Shown: positions 16,733 through 25,348 of the stretch, one piece after another
Position numbering within the stretch: position 1 is the first letter of the stretch
Layout of the letters: each line of letters begins with the position of its first letter
From: JBMOLL01 sp049325415
GTDB lineage: Bacteria > Bacteroidota > Bacteroidia > Bacteroidales > GCA-2748055
NCBI GenBank assembly: GCA_049325415.1
Contig: JBMOLL010000074.1
Location: 3,225 to 67,224, forward strand
Direction of reading: 5' to 3'
DNA length: 64,000 nt
The notes under the pieces: model-generated
Told to the model about the DNA's origin: nothing
What the model saw: only the letters and a program-made list of their open reading frames with translations
Database searches by the model: none
Program-made: the position numbers and the translations under genes

Positions 16733-16759
16733 TAAGATTTAAGTTTCACTTAATGGTTA
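16726..16759. repeat. Stem-loop overlapping the GxxExxY start codon
   Basis: An 11-bp perfect inverted repeat (16726-16736 with 16749-16759) with a 12-nt loop covers both candidate start codons of the GxxExxY gene. It could limit translation or mark a cassette end. Confidence 0.6.
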
Positions 16760-16793
16760 ATGTGTTTTCAGGTGATAAAATCGGTATTATTTT

Positions 16794-16892
16794 GCCACAA
16801 AGGCTCAAAGACACTAAATTTCACTAAGCAAACATACACACAATTAGAAATCAGAACTTTGTGAAACCTTTGTGACCTGGTGTCCTGGTGGC
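16794..16892. repeat. Palindromic interspersed repeat, copy 1 (GCCACAAAGG family)
   Basis: The left end begins GCCACAAAGGCTCAAAGACAC, and the right end is its imperfect reverse complement ending GTGTCCTGGTGGC. Related copies occur at 47102-47186 and 48399-48498. This copy fills most of the spacer between the GxxExxY gene and the next GT4 gene. Confidence 0.8.
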
Positions 16893-16904
16893 GAAAAGGT
16901 GTTT

Positions 16905-18143
16905 TCAACTTATTCTTTTTAAAAAGTCCTCCAATCTTAACATATAATTCCCCCATGAATATGCCAGCGCCCCATCCCTTGCAGCTTTCCTCATTTCAAG
17001 AAAGTCCTCATCGGGAAGAGTTCTGAGTTTCAGGATTGCATTTTTCAGGGTAGGGATATCCCTTACGGGCACGATGTAGCCATTCTTCCCTTCGGTGATC
17101 AGCTCCGGACCAATCGAATGAGGAGTAGTTATAACCGGCAGCCCGGCAGCCATCGCCTCCACTATTACCAGTCCGAAGCCCTCAAAGACCGTTGGCAGCA
17201 CCAGTGCATCAAAATCCGTATACCTTTCAAACAATTCCTTCTGACTTACAGCGCCATGCCGGATAAAATGTCCGGCATATTTTTTCAGAGGCTCCTCACT
17301 ACCCTGCACGCCCCCGATAAGATGCAGTTCCACATCATTCCTGTCGAGCCCTTTCATCGCCTCCAGCAGATAAAATATGCCCTTTCGCTGGGTCACCGTA
17401 CCGGCATATATAAGCCTGAGGGGCCTTTGCGACAGCCGGTCATCCTCTCTCTCCGTATACCTGATATAGCCGATATCTGCCCCCAGCGGGAGGACGGAGA
17501 TCTTTTCTTCCGACACCCCGTCTTCAAGCAGTGTTTGCCGTGTAAATTCAGATGCAGCAATCACCTTCGCAGCAAGGTGAGGTTCTTCCACCAGCCTTTT
17601 CTCATAGGCTGCAGGGAAAACAAGGTTATCGATACTTCCGGCCCATTCCGGGTGCAACGCGGCCTCTTCTCCCAGGATGCGCTTTGCCGCCGTCACGTGA
17701 GCCGTTGCCAGTTCACACATCGATATCCAGCCCAGTTGATTTGCCGCTTGAAGAGATGAATGACAGCTGCCCTGGAATCCCCAGAAAAGCAGTTCTGAGG
17801 CAGGTCTGTTTCCATAGCCCCTGCTGATCCTGCGCGCCATGTACCGGTCGAAATTCACATCACGACGATAAACAGCTTCCTGTACAGCGGGGCTTTTACC
17901 CTGGAATCTCCGCAATACAAGCTCCGGGATCTCAAAACGCCAGTTTGCATTTACCCTGGCGGCAGGCAGTCCGCTGATAAACCTTCTCGACCAGAAAGTG
18001 TCACCCTGTGCCTCAAGCTTTTTCTGCCAAGCTTCAGAAGTGATATAACTGCTGGTATAGAAACGTTCCAGACGACCCAGTTTATGAAGAGCCAGGGCAA
18101 GCTGGTAACTGTGTTGTTTTCCGCTGTGAGAAAGGAGGATCAA
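16905..18143 (-). CDS. GT4 glycosyltransferase starting at TTG next to a repeat array
   Basis: A 412-residue GT-B glycosyltransferase. The N-terminus LLSHSGKQHSYQLALALHKL fits the family, and the donor domain has GTVTQRKGIFYLLEA and the motif EGFGLVIVEAMAAGLP. It acts on a lipid-linked acceptor in the cytoplasm. The only start is TTG at 18143; the frame reads upstream through the polypurine/polypyrimidine repeat to a stop at 18183-18185 without an ATG. The repeat starts directly at the gene's 5' end, which suggests that the native start was overwritten or that TTG is used. Confidence 0.82.
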   Translation of the reverse strand: MILLSHSGKQHSYQLALALHKLGRLERFYTSSYITSEAWQKKLEAQGDTFWSRRFISGLPAARVNANWRFEIPELVLRRFQGKSPAVQEAVYRRDVNFDRYMARRISRGYGNRPASELLFWGFQGSCHSSLQAANQLGWISMCELATAHVTAAKRILGEEAALHPEWAGSIDNLVFPAAYEKRLVEEPHLAAKVIAASEFTRQTLLEDGVSEEKISVLPLGADIGYIRYTEREDDRLSQRPLRLIYAGTVTQRKGIFYLLEAMKGLDRNDVELHLIGGVQGSEEPLKKYAGHFIRHGAVSQKELFERYTDFDALVLPTVFEGFGLVIVEAMAAGLPVITTPHSIGPELITEGKNGYIVPVRDIPTLKNAILKLRTLPDEDFLEMRKAARDGALAYSWGNYMLRLEDFLKRIS

Positions 18144-18475
18144 TGTTAAGGTTAAGGTTGAGGTTGAGTTTAAGAAGGGGATTTATTCTTGTTTAAGAGA
18201 TTTTCTTTTTCTTATCCTTATTCTCAGCCTTATCCTTATCTGGTTGAGGTTAAGAAGGGGATTTATTCCAGTTTCAGTGATTTTCTTTTCTTATCCTTAT
18301 CCTCAGCCTTATCCTTATCTGGTTGAGGTTAAGAAGGGGATTTATTCCTGTTTCAGTGATTTTCTTTTTCTTATCCTTATCCTCAGCCTTATCCTTATCT
18401 GGTTGAGGTTAAGAAGGGGATTTATTCCTGTTTCAGTGATTTTCTTTTTCTTATCCTTATCCTCAGCCTTATAAT
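18144..18475. repeat. Four tandem copies of an 80-bp imperfect palindrome
   Basis: Units begin with GGTTGAGGTTAAGAAGGGG at about 18162 (variant), 18242, 18321 and 18401 (spacings 79 and 80 bp) and end with a pyrimidine arm rich in CTTATCC and CTCAGCC. The purine arm and pyrimidine arm are imperfect inverted repeats, so each unit could fold. Open frames in the array are periodic artefacts. The same family recurs at 20262-20300 and 21545-21905. Confidence 0.85.
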
Positions 18476-18988
18476 TTGGGTTTTTCAATAATTGCAGTTT
18501 TTCTCATATCAAACATCTAGTGTCGGGTACCCCGAGGGATCAGCTTGCAGATCAGAAACAGTTACTCAATGAATTCATGAACCATGAACTAGTCGAGTAG
18601 TCCTTCGACTCGTAACTCGATAAACTCGTTACTTCGCTCAGGAACCGATATCTTAAGATAAGGGGTGATAAACCTCGACAGGCTCGGTTTATCACCGCCG
18701 GATCGAGCTGGTTGGTGAGCTTAGTCGAACCACTGTCGAGATCCTTCCCCTGACTATGTTAAAGTCGGTTCCTGCCCCTCCGCTAAGTCCTTCGCCAAAG
18801 GCTTCGGCCGTCGGCGAAAGCTACGGCGGCACGCGGAGAGCGCAGTGGTGAGCCTGCCGAACCACAAGCCGAAGGACCTCTTCACCCTTCTAGCTTATCC
18901 GTCCGCTGCGCTGTGGCTCATGGAAACGGGAAAGATTAAAATTACTATTATTTGCACTTTCCATTTTGCACTTTGCATTTCTAACCTT
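18476..18988. repeat. Gene-free composite repeat region with hairpin
   Basis: No credible gene. The region contains a perfect 10-bp hairpin at 18665-18695 (arms 18665-18674 and 18686-18695, loop TCGACAGGCTC), several CGACAGGCTC or GAGCTTAGTCGAAC variants, and GC-rich palindromic fragments around 18790-18850. These resemble the TCGACAAGCTCAGGGACC element at 20301-20380. A plus-strand 132-codon frame here is not supported. Confidence 0.6.
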
Positions 18989-20254
18989 TCACTTTATACT
19001 TTCAACAACTTTCATCGCCCGTTCCATCGCCTTATCCATGTTGTAATATTCCCATTCGGCGAAGCGACCGGAAAGGTAGAAGCCCTGGTCCTGAAGGAGT
19101 TGTCTTGCTTTTCCGATACGTTCACGATCGCCATGATACTGTATCACATAGGAGTTTGGCTCGTAATTATCTGCAATATATTCAAGGTTGAAAGGAAGGG
19201 TAAGAAGTGTCTTTTTCATTATTTTAAGGTCTGTCTGACCTGAAAACTCGACAGTGCAGGATCGTTTGCCGCCCTTCGGGTCGTTTCCCTGACTAAAATT
19301 GCCGGTAAAGATGATCCTGTGAGCCGGGATATTTTTATCAGGAAGGTAAAGCCAGGAAAGGGGCGTATCATCGGTTTTGCAGAGCAGGTTGCTGGTACCG
19401 TTCGACCTGAGCCCGGTGAGGCTTTCCAGTGCCGGGGAGAGCCCTGGGCCCGCTCCCTTGATCATGGCCGCAAGTTTCCTTATATCACCGGTGTAGATCA
19501 CCGTTTCAGCTGTCAGCTCATCGTTAATTATCCAACTATCTTTTCTCCTCTCCATACTCACTACCCCATACTCATAGCTGATATCCAATCCTTCCGCCAG
19601 CCGGTCGGCAATAAACTGGGATCCTCCGCGAACAGGATAGAAGAATGTGCTGTGTACCATCCCGGTTTCAGTTTTCCGCTCCTTATTGCTCCGGATGATC
19701 TCCCCGTAATCCGGCATAGGCAGCTTGCCTTCAAGCCATGGAAGAGCGACCATGGAGAGGTCGGTCTGCCAGATCTTGTTATTATAGGGTTCAAAATACA
19801 GCCGGTAAAGTTCTTCTCCGAAATTACCTTTCAAAAAGTCTCTGAAGTTATCATAGCTGAACGGATCCCGGGTTCCTGCCCTTTCCAGTTCCCTGATCTC
19901 ACCCAGGATTTTTTCCTGCAGGTGATCATCAAGCATATAAAGATGATTTTCAAGCGGATATCCGATTTCCCGGTTATTCATCAGTATGACGGCATTCCTC
20001 TGAGCTTTCAGGAATTCCTCATCACGATTGAATTTTTCCCAGAACCAACCGGCGACCTTTTGTACTCTGGTATTAAATACATGACCTCCCACACGATGGT
20101 AGAGGTGCCCGTCGACGACATCGCATTTGACCAGTCCGCCGGGCTTAGAAGCACCTTCGAGCAACACATACTCCTCACCCCGCTCAGCGAGTAGCTTCGC
20201 TGCGGAAAGGCCGGAGATGCCGGCTCCGATTATTATAGTTTTATAAAAATGCAT
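18989..20254 (-). CDS. UDP-galactopyranose-mutase-like FAD-dependent flavoprotein
   Basis: A 421-residue protein with an FAD-binding Rossmann motif IIGAGISGLSAAKLL at 8-22, a GGLV block and HLYHRVGGHVFNT near residues 51-63, similar to UDP-galactopyranose mutases and related amine-oxidase-fold proteins of capsule loci. The mid-region FYPVRGGSQFIADRL is also typical. It may convert a nucleotide sugar from pyranose to furanose form, but it differs from canonical Glf, so the substrate is open. The gene is flanked on both sides by interspersed repeats and lies among GT4 genes. Confidence 0.78.
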   Translation of the reverse strand: MHFYKTIIIGAGISGLSAAKLLAERGEEYVLLEGASKPGGLVKCDVVDGHLYHRVGGHVFNTRVQKVAGWFWEKFNRDEEFLKAQRNAVILMNNREIGYPLENHLYMLDDHLQEKILGEIRELERAGTRDPFSYDNFRDFLKGNFGEELYRLYFEPYNNKIWQTDLSMVALPWLEGKLPMPDYGEIIRSNKERKTETGMVHSTFFYPVRGGSQFIADRLAEGLDISYEYGVVSMERRKDSWIINDELTAETVIYTGDIRKLAAMIKGAGPGLSPALESLTGLRSNGTSNLLCKTDDTPLSWLYLPDKNIPAHRIIFTGNFSQGNDPKGGKRSCTVEFSGQTDLKIMKKTLLTLPFNLEYIADNYEPNSYVIQYHGDRERIGKARQLLQDQGFYLSGRFAEWEYYNMDKAMERAMKVVESIK

Positions 20255-20261
20255 CAGAGGA

Positions 20262-20380
20262 TCAGGTTAAGGTTAAGATTAAGATTGAGATTGAGATTGA
20301 GCGGTCCCTGAGCTTGTTGAAGGGTGCCTCCGCTTACTTGAAATATCAATGGCAGGCCCTTCGACAAGCTCAGGGACCGC
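20262..20380. repeat. GGTTAAGG-type tract plus 24-bp inverted repeat
   Basis: Bases 20262-20300 are a GATTGAG/GGTTAAGG low-complexity tract. The inverted repeat has arms 20301-20324 and 20357-20380 that match at 23 of 24 positions, with the core CCCTGAGCTTGTTGAAGGG and its complement, separated by 32 bp. It resembles a widely seen bacterial intergenic element (CCCTTCGACAAGCTCAGGG). Confidence 0.8.
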
Positions 20381-20429
20381 CCAAATAAAATCATTTCTAT
20401 ACTATGATACAATCTTATCATTCTTAACC

Positions 20430-21524
20430 TTAATCTTTTTCATTACATATTTTCGCTGCCCAATTCTGTACAGAAAAGTCTTTGATTAATTCCGTTGAAC
20501 GTCTTCCCATATCGTCCAGTACTCCCGGTACTGACTCGGCCAAAAGATCCAGCACCCTCACCAAATCATCTTCTTTCCCACTTTTGAACACCCAGCCGTT
20601 TTCCCCTTCCCTCAGCAGGTCGGGTAACGCTCCGACCTGGTCGGAGAGGATAAGCGGTAATCCGGCAGCCATGCCTTCATTGACAACCAGTCCCCAGGGC
20701 TCGAAGCTGCTGGGGAGGATAAAGCAGGAGGCACGGCCATAAAGACCGGGCAGTTCACTATAAGGAAGCCAGTCGACCAGGGCGATATTTGCCCCTTCCG
20801 ACTCTTTTGCCATTTTGCTTTTCAGCGGTCCACCGCCTACCATTATCAGTCGCCATCTTTCCGACAGTTTTGACCGTTTGAAGGCCCTGATCAGCATGAG
20901 CGGGCGTTTCTCCCCCGAAAACCTTGCCACACATAATAACTGGGGAGGTGAGGCTTTATCTCCCTGCCAGGATGCAAAATGCTCATTATCGACCACACTG
21001 TAGCCTGTGACTATACGATCGGCAGGGTAGTTTAAGCGCTGACTGAAAAATTCTTTTGCGCGCTCCCCTGAAACAAGCAGGCGATGGGTGAACTTCCGAA
21101 CGAACCATCCTTTCAGCCGGTCCGTGAACTTTCTTCCGGGATACCAGGACTCAGCGAACATCAGCACCTTCCTGCCGCTCAGTCCTGACCATACCAGCAT
21201 TAAGATGTAGGAAGCCCTGCCATAGCCGGGGATACAGACATGGGTGATCCTTTCCTTTCTCACCAGTTTTCTGAAAGCGTTCCAGCCTTCAAGGGCACCA
21301 ACTTTCTCCACATTCTTATCCGATAAACGGAAATAGTTTCCATATCCCGAACCGCTTTCCCAGCCGTACATCCCGTCGGAACTACCCAGATCGCCGGCCC
21401 ATACATTCTCCTCCCCGGCCAGTTTTGCCACCTCGCGCACCCGGGCACGGTGGTAGTCGCCCATACGGTCCCAGAGAAGGAGGTAGCGGGAGGGAGATGC
21501 GGTATCAACAGAGACCATACTCAT
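20430..21524 (-). CDS. GT4 glycosyltransferase
   Basis: A 364-residue GT-B enzyme. The N-terminal domain has YLLLWDRMGDYHRARV, and the donor domain has CVARFSGEKRPLMLIRAF, the motif EPWGLVVNEGMAAGLP and SDQVGALPDLLREGENGW. No signal peptide or membrane segment. It adds one sugar to a lipid-linked intermediate; donor unknown. Repeat tracts lie on both sides (20262-20380 and 21545-21905), so it is probably not tightly coupled to neighbours. ATG at 21524 or 21518 could be used. Confidence 0.87.
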   Translation of the reverse strand: MSMVSVDTASPSRYLLLWDRMGDYHRARVREVAKLAGEENVWAGDLGSSDGMYGWESGSGYGNYFRLSDKNVEKVGALEGWNAFRKLVRKERITHVCIPGYGRASYILMLVWSGLSGRKVLMFAESWYPGRKFTDRLKGWFVRKFTHRLLVSGERAKEFFSQRLNYPADRIVTGYSVVDNEHFASWQGDKASPPQLLCVARFSGEKRPLMLIRAFKRSKLSERWRLIMVGGGPLKSKMAKESEGANIALVDWLPYSELPGLYGRASCFILPSSFEPWGLVVNEGMAAGLPLILSDQVGALPDLLREGENGWVFKSGKEDDLVRVLDLLAESVPGVLDDMGRRSTELIKDFSVQNWAAKICNEKD

Positions 21525-21544
21525 ATAATGATTTGCCTTTTTAA

Positions 21545-21905
21545 TATAGGTTAAAGTTGAGGTTGAGGTTGAGGTTGAGGTTGAGAGGGGCTGTTGCTGT
21601 TTTGATAATTCATTCTACTCCTCAATCTCGTTCAGATTAGGGTTAAGGGTAAGGTTGAGAGGGATAGTTGCTGTTTCAAAGGTAATTGCAACTTCACATC
21701 CTCATCCTCATCCTTATCCTTATCCTTTTCCTTTTAGGTTGAGGTTAAGGTTGAGAGGGACCGTTGCTGTATTGATCATTCATGCTGTTCCTCATCCTTA
21801 TCCTCATCCTCATTCTTATCTGAACCCGGGTCCCGTATAGATCGGCTTTCCCTCATCCTCAACCTCATCCTCAACCTTATCCTCAACCTTATCCTCATTC
21901 CTTCC
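21545..21905. repeat. GGTTGAGG / CCTCATCC polypurine-polypyrimidine repeat cluster
   Basis: At least three related units contain the phrase TTGAGAGGG followed by GTTGCTGT (near 21579, 21655 and 21750), preceded by GGTTGAGGTTAAGG arms and followed by CCTCATCCTTATCC arms. The right end, 21816-21905, is read as the C-terminus of the Wzy-like protein. Related to the array at 18144-18475. The 291-bp gene-free part (21525-21815) holds nothing else. Confidence 0.8.
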
Positions 21906-23174
21906 GTGGGTCCTGAGCCAGCGGTTATACATAATCACAATCAGAAATACCGGCCAGTAGCTCATACCGATAAAGGCAACAATGCCGGGAAGGTCACCTC
22001 CACGAAGGATAGGAATGAAGGAAGCCAGGATTACTCCTTTGAGAAGCCACTTCAGGTCGCTTTCATAACGCAGGGCATAGCGGAATAGAGCCACAAACAG
22101 CCAGCCATACAACACGGAAAACAATATTATTCCGATCCATCCTCCCTCGCCATAGAAGCTTCCGTAAATGGTCTGGGATATCCCCACGGTTCCGTATTGC
22201 ATATTATTCAATCCCAGCTTATTGTGATAACCACCCAGGGGCTTTCCGGGCCACCAGCGCCTGGGAATGGGCCTGAGCAGGATCTCAAAGTGTTCCATTC
22301 CGTATGAATAATTCAGATGTTCGGGATACACATCGAGCACCATCATGAAGCCGTCGAGCATGTTCTGGTCGAGTTTCTTTTCATTGCGCTGTGCCGCAAG
22401 CTCAAAGCGCTGTTTCCAGGTCAGGGATTTGACGTCGTAGGTACGAGCAACCCCTGCGAGGGCAAAGAAAAGGAGCAGTGCTGCCCCTCCGGCCGCGTAG
22501 TATTTAGTTTTCTGCCAGGGAGTATTGTAGCGCGTCACAAGTATTCCGAGAGCCACCATCCAGGAGATAAACTGGAAGCGCATGGAAGGACTGTAGGAAA
22601 CAAACATGCCCCAGATCATTAAAAGGAGGAAGAGCAGTTTGACAAAGAAATTTTCCCTGAAGTTGTAAGATTTGTAGACCAGGTAAGCCAGCAGGATCAA
22701 ACCGGCAATAGCCATCCCGAAAAGCAGGAAGTAACTGTTTCCCAGGGCAAGGTTTCCGCTGATCATTCCCTTGAAAACCGAATTCAGGACCACGAAAAAG
22801 AAGAACAGGATCAAGATCAGGATCCTCTTCTCCCTCATGAAGCTCGTAAACAGATCATCATTATCAATGACCGGGGGATAGCGCCGCCTGCTGTTGACAA
22901 GGCTGTAGGTAACGGAAAGAATAAAGGTGCCCAGAAAAAACAGTCCGAGCGCCCAGAGCGCTTTATCAAAGGTCATTTCCGTGAAAATATTCCTTGTATA
23001 GGCGACACTTACCCAGTTGGCTTTTCCGGACAATACCGCTTTATACCGCGAGATCCCGGTAAGCATGAAGAAAAGGACCGGCAGGAAGAGAAATTCGTCA
23101 TTGTATTTGAAGTAGTGCCAGACGGCAAGGATCAACAGGATAAAAGCAGCTATCTGATAAAAATATACCGGCAT
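21816..23174 (-). CDS. Wzy-like oligosaccharide repeat-unit polymerase (polytopic membrane protein)
   Basis: A 452-residue protein from the ATG at 23174 (MPVYFYQIAAF) with about ten hydrophobic helices and a large loop between the later helices containing RPIPRRWWPGKPLGG and YGSFYGEGGWIG, typical of Wzy/O-antigen-ligase-like polymerases. It would join lipid-linked repeat units in the periplasm. The frame stays open to 23303, but that start overlaps the upstream gene by 125 bp; the ATG at 23174 is 4 bp past that gene's stop. The last 26 or so residues (KVEDKVEDEVEDEG) are encoded by the repeat at 21816-21905 and are probably an acquired tail. Confidence 0.75.
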   Translation of the reverse strand: MPVYFYQIAAFILLILAVWHYFKYNDEFLFLPVLFFMLTGISRYKAVLSGKANWVSVAYTRNIFTEMTFDKALWALGLFFLGTFILSVTYSLVNSRRRYPPVIDNDDLFTSFMREKRILILILFFFFVVLNSVFKGMISGNLALGNSYFLLFGMAIAGLILLAYLVYKSYNFRENFFVKLLFLLLMIWGMFVSYSPSMRFQFISWMVALGILVTRYNTPWQKTKYYAAGGAALLLFFALAGVARTYDVKSLTWKQRFELAAQRNEKKLDQNMLDGFMMVLDVYPEHLNYSYGMEHFEILLRPIPRRWWPGKPLGGYHNKLGLNNMQYGTVGISQTIYGSFYGEGGWIGIILFSVLYGWLFVALFRYALRYESDLKWLLKGVILASFIPILRGGDLPGIVAFIGMSYWPVFLIVIMYNRWLRTHGRNEDKVEDKVEDEVEDEGKPIYTGPGFR

Positions 23175-23178
23175 CTTC

Positions 23179-24309
23179 TCAGTCAGTAATCGAATGGGGT
23201 TTACTACGAAGGATTTCCAGAACCTGCTCAACCTGTACTTTCCAGTCCATCGCTTTTTTTGCTTCTGTAAAATCCGGCAAAAGCGGTTGTGCAAGAAACT
23301 CACCCAGGGTGGAGGTCAGGGCTTCAGGATCATCTGGTTTACAGGTGTATCCCAGGTTAAACATCTTTACCGTGGAGGTCATTGCTGAAGGCAGATCAGA
23401 AACCAGAACAGGCTTTCCTGAAGGAATGACCTGGTGCAGGATCCCGCTCTGGGAATGAAAAGAGGCTGAATAATACAGTACAACCAGATCGCTCACATTC
23501 AGCACTGCGGAAAGCTCTGCGTCGCTCAGGTACTTTAATTTCCAGACAATCCGGTCAAAGACCCCTGCCTCTCTGGCCGCTTCCATCAAGGCCTCAACGC
23601 TTACCGAGCCACTCGATGGCTTTCCGGCAATCACCAGGCCGGGGCCGGGCAGTTTGCTTAGTGCCCGGAAGACCAGGAGATAATTTTTTTCGGCCCTTAT
23701 ATTTCCGGGAATCGAAAAAACACGGCTAAAATTCTTCGTTTCCTGTCTAAGCTCCTTTAAAAATGCCGGATCCGGATCCGGAAGCGGATACAGTCCATGC
23801 TGAACGGGCAAATAGGTAAGATCAGGTCTTTCACGGTAATAACTCCGTTCAGGTAAGGGTGCATGAAAAAGGGCCAGGGATACTGTTCTCATCATCTTTT
23901 TCATACAAAAGGCCGAAAATGCACGGGAAGGCGGATAGGCATCCCTGTCGGCATCGTGCAGGAAAACACCGAATACGTGCTTTCTGAGGAAAAGGCGATA
24001 AAGAGGAGACCAGAAGGGAGCTGTTATCTGTTCGAAATCATTGAGAAGAACAAAAGAGGGTTCAGCCTTCTTCAGATAGCGTAAAAGGATCAGGGGATTA
24101 CGCCACTGTCTCCGGAGAAAATACAACTTACCGGCTTTGCTGTCGTCCATCAGGATCTTCTGTATCCCCTGCCCGCCGGTCGAGGCATTGACAGGCAAAA
24201 GCAGGGCTACTGAATCTGTGTGCCGCGACTCACTGTAGGCCCTGAAGAGCTGCAGGGCATATTCATAGCAGCCCCCGAAAGAACTCGATTCATAGATAAT
24301 AATATTCAT
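23179..24309 (-). CDS. GT4-like glycosyltransferase
   Basis: A 376-residue GT-B enzyme with an N-terminal IYESSSFGGCYEYALQLF and a donor domain containing SIPGNIRAEKNYLLVFRAL and YYSASFHSQSGILHQVIPSGKP in place of the usual EX7E block. It is probably active but divergent at the donor site. It overlaps the GT2 gene upstream by 4 bp (24306-24309) and is followed 4 bp later by the Wzy-like gene, so all three are likely one transcript. Confidence 0.78.
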   Translation of the reverse strand: MNIIIYESSSFGGCYEYALQLFRAYSESRHTDSVALLLPVNASTGGQGIQKILMDDSKAGKLYFLRRQWRNPLILLRYLKKAEPSFVLLNDFEQITAPFWSPLYRLFLRKHVFGVFLHDADRDAYPPSRAFSAFCMKKMMRTVSLALFHAPLPERSYYRERPDLTYLPVQHGLYPLPDPDPAFLKELRQETKNFSRVFSIPGNIRAEKNYLLVFRALSKLPGPGLVIAGKPSSGSVSVEALMEAAREAGVFDRIVWKLKYLSDAELSAVLNVSDLVVLYYSASFHSQSGILHQVIPSGKPVLVSDLPSAMTSTVKMFNLGYTCKPDDPEALTSTLGEFLAQPLLPDFTEAKKAMDWKVQVEQVLEILRSKPHSITD

Positions 24310-25346
24310 CGACCTAGTACCGACCAGAGTTTTTTCCTTCCTTCCTTTTTTACGGGGTCCCTGTCGGACAGACCATGCAAATATCCCCTGAGATAAGCTA
24401 TCCTGCTCATCTCCAGCTGGACAAGTGCATTCAGAAAAGCCTTTAAACCATACTTTTCAGAGCGGACGGTTTTCCAGCTCTTCCATGCGTTGATCCACGA
24501 CCGGAGCCCGGGAAGGAACAGTATGGGAATAAACCATATAAAGACAGGCAAGCCTCCGGGCGATGAAGACAGAATTGCCAGCAATATCAGTAAAAGAAGT
24601 GACAGGAAAAGAAGGTACCTCATCCCCGTTTCAACCAGGTTGCTCCAGAAATTCCTGTAATTGATGCGGCTCTCCCCGTCACCGAGCCCGTAACGGTATG
24701 CCTCCCTGGCAAAGGCCCGGTTGGTCTTATGTCTCCCCCAGTATACATCAGGTGAAGCGACAAAGCGGTACGCGAAACCATGTTTTTTGACCAGTTTCCA
24801 GAAGATCGTGTCGTCGGCAGCCAGGGTAAGCCATTCGGGATATCCGCCCACAGTTACCCAGACCTTTTTCCGGTAGGCAATGGAACGACTGGATACTGAA
24901 AAACCATCATCCATGACCACCGGGTATCCCTTTTGAAGGATGTGATCCGACCTCGCGGCGAGGGTATCCGTTTCTCCGGCCATGACAGTAAAGGCGCCAC
25001 CGGCCACATCGATGGACAGATCGCTCAGCGGTGCAATCAGGTTTTTCAGCCAGTCGGGTTTGAAGCGGCAACCGAAGTCGGTCGATACGATCAGGTCAAA
25101 AGAGGCTTCCGCAATGGCCAGATTCCTGCCCCGGGCTACGTTACAGCCTTTTTCCCTTAAAAGCCTGACGGGAATTTCGCTGGCTGCCTTCCAGTCCATG
25201 AGGATCTCCCAGGTACCATCAGCAGAGCCCGCATCGGTTATTATCACCTCGGCCGGTTTTACGGTCTGTGCATCCAGATCGGCCAGGGTGTTTTTAAGCC
25301 GGCGCGCTTCATTGTATACGGTCGAAACCAGTGTGAATTTCTCCAT
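24306..25346 (-). CDS. GT2 glycosyltransferase with C-terminal membrane segments
   Basis: A 346-residue GT-A enzyme. The N-terminus TLVSTVYNEARRL, the ITDAGSADGTW block and STDFGCRF define the catalytic domain (about 1-230). Two hydrophobic helices follow at about 245-285 (LLFLSLLLLILLAIL, VFIWFIPILFLPGL). It lies 2 bp after the GT2 gene at 25349 and overlaps the GT4 gene at 23179 by 4 bp. The sugar transferred is not known. Confidence 0.87.
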   Translation of the reverse strand: MEKFTLVSTVYNEARRLKNTLADLDAQTVKPAEVIITDAGSADGTWEILMDWKAASEIPVRLLREKGCNVARGRNLAIAEASFDLIVSTDFGCRFKPDWLKNLIAPLSDLSIDVAGGAFTVMAGETDTLAARSDHILQKGYPVVMDDGFSVSSRSIAYRKKVWVTVGGYPEWLTLAADDTIFWKLVKKHGFAYRFVASPDVYWGRHKTNRAFAREAYRYGLGDGESRINYRNFWSNLVETGMRYLLFLSLLLLILLAILSSSPGGLPVFIWFIPILFLPGLRSWINAWKSWKTVRSEKYGLKAFLNALVQLEMSRIAYLRGYLHGLSDRDPVKKEGRKKLWSVLGR

Positions 25347-25348
25347 CT

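Noticed and set aside
16768..16956. 62-codon minus-strand frame between the GxxExxY gene and the next GT4 gene
   Set aside because: It runs through the palindromic repeat at 16794-16892 and into the 3' end of the GT4 gene in another frame.
18244..18474. 76-codon plus-strand frame with repeated aromatic and hydrophobic words
   Set aside because: It follows the 80-bp tandem repeat and shifts frame between units, so it is a periodic artefact.
18144..18475. CRISPR array
   Set aside because: The 80-bp units follow each other without unique spacers, and no cas gene is near. The arrays at 39692-40815 and 50191-50350 were rejected for the same reason.
23175..23303. N-terminal extension of the Wzy-like protein to 23303
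   Set aside because: It would overlap the upstream GT4 gene by 125 bp and adds a basic segment not expected in the family; the ATG at 23174 lies just after the GT4 stop codon.
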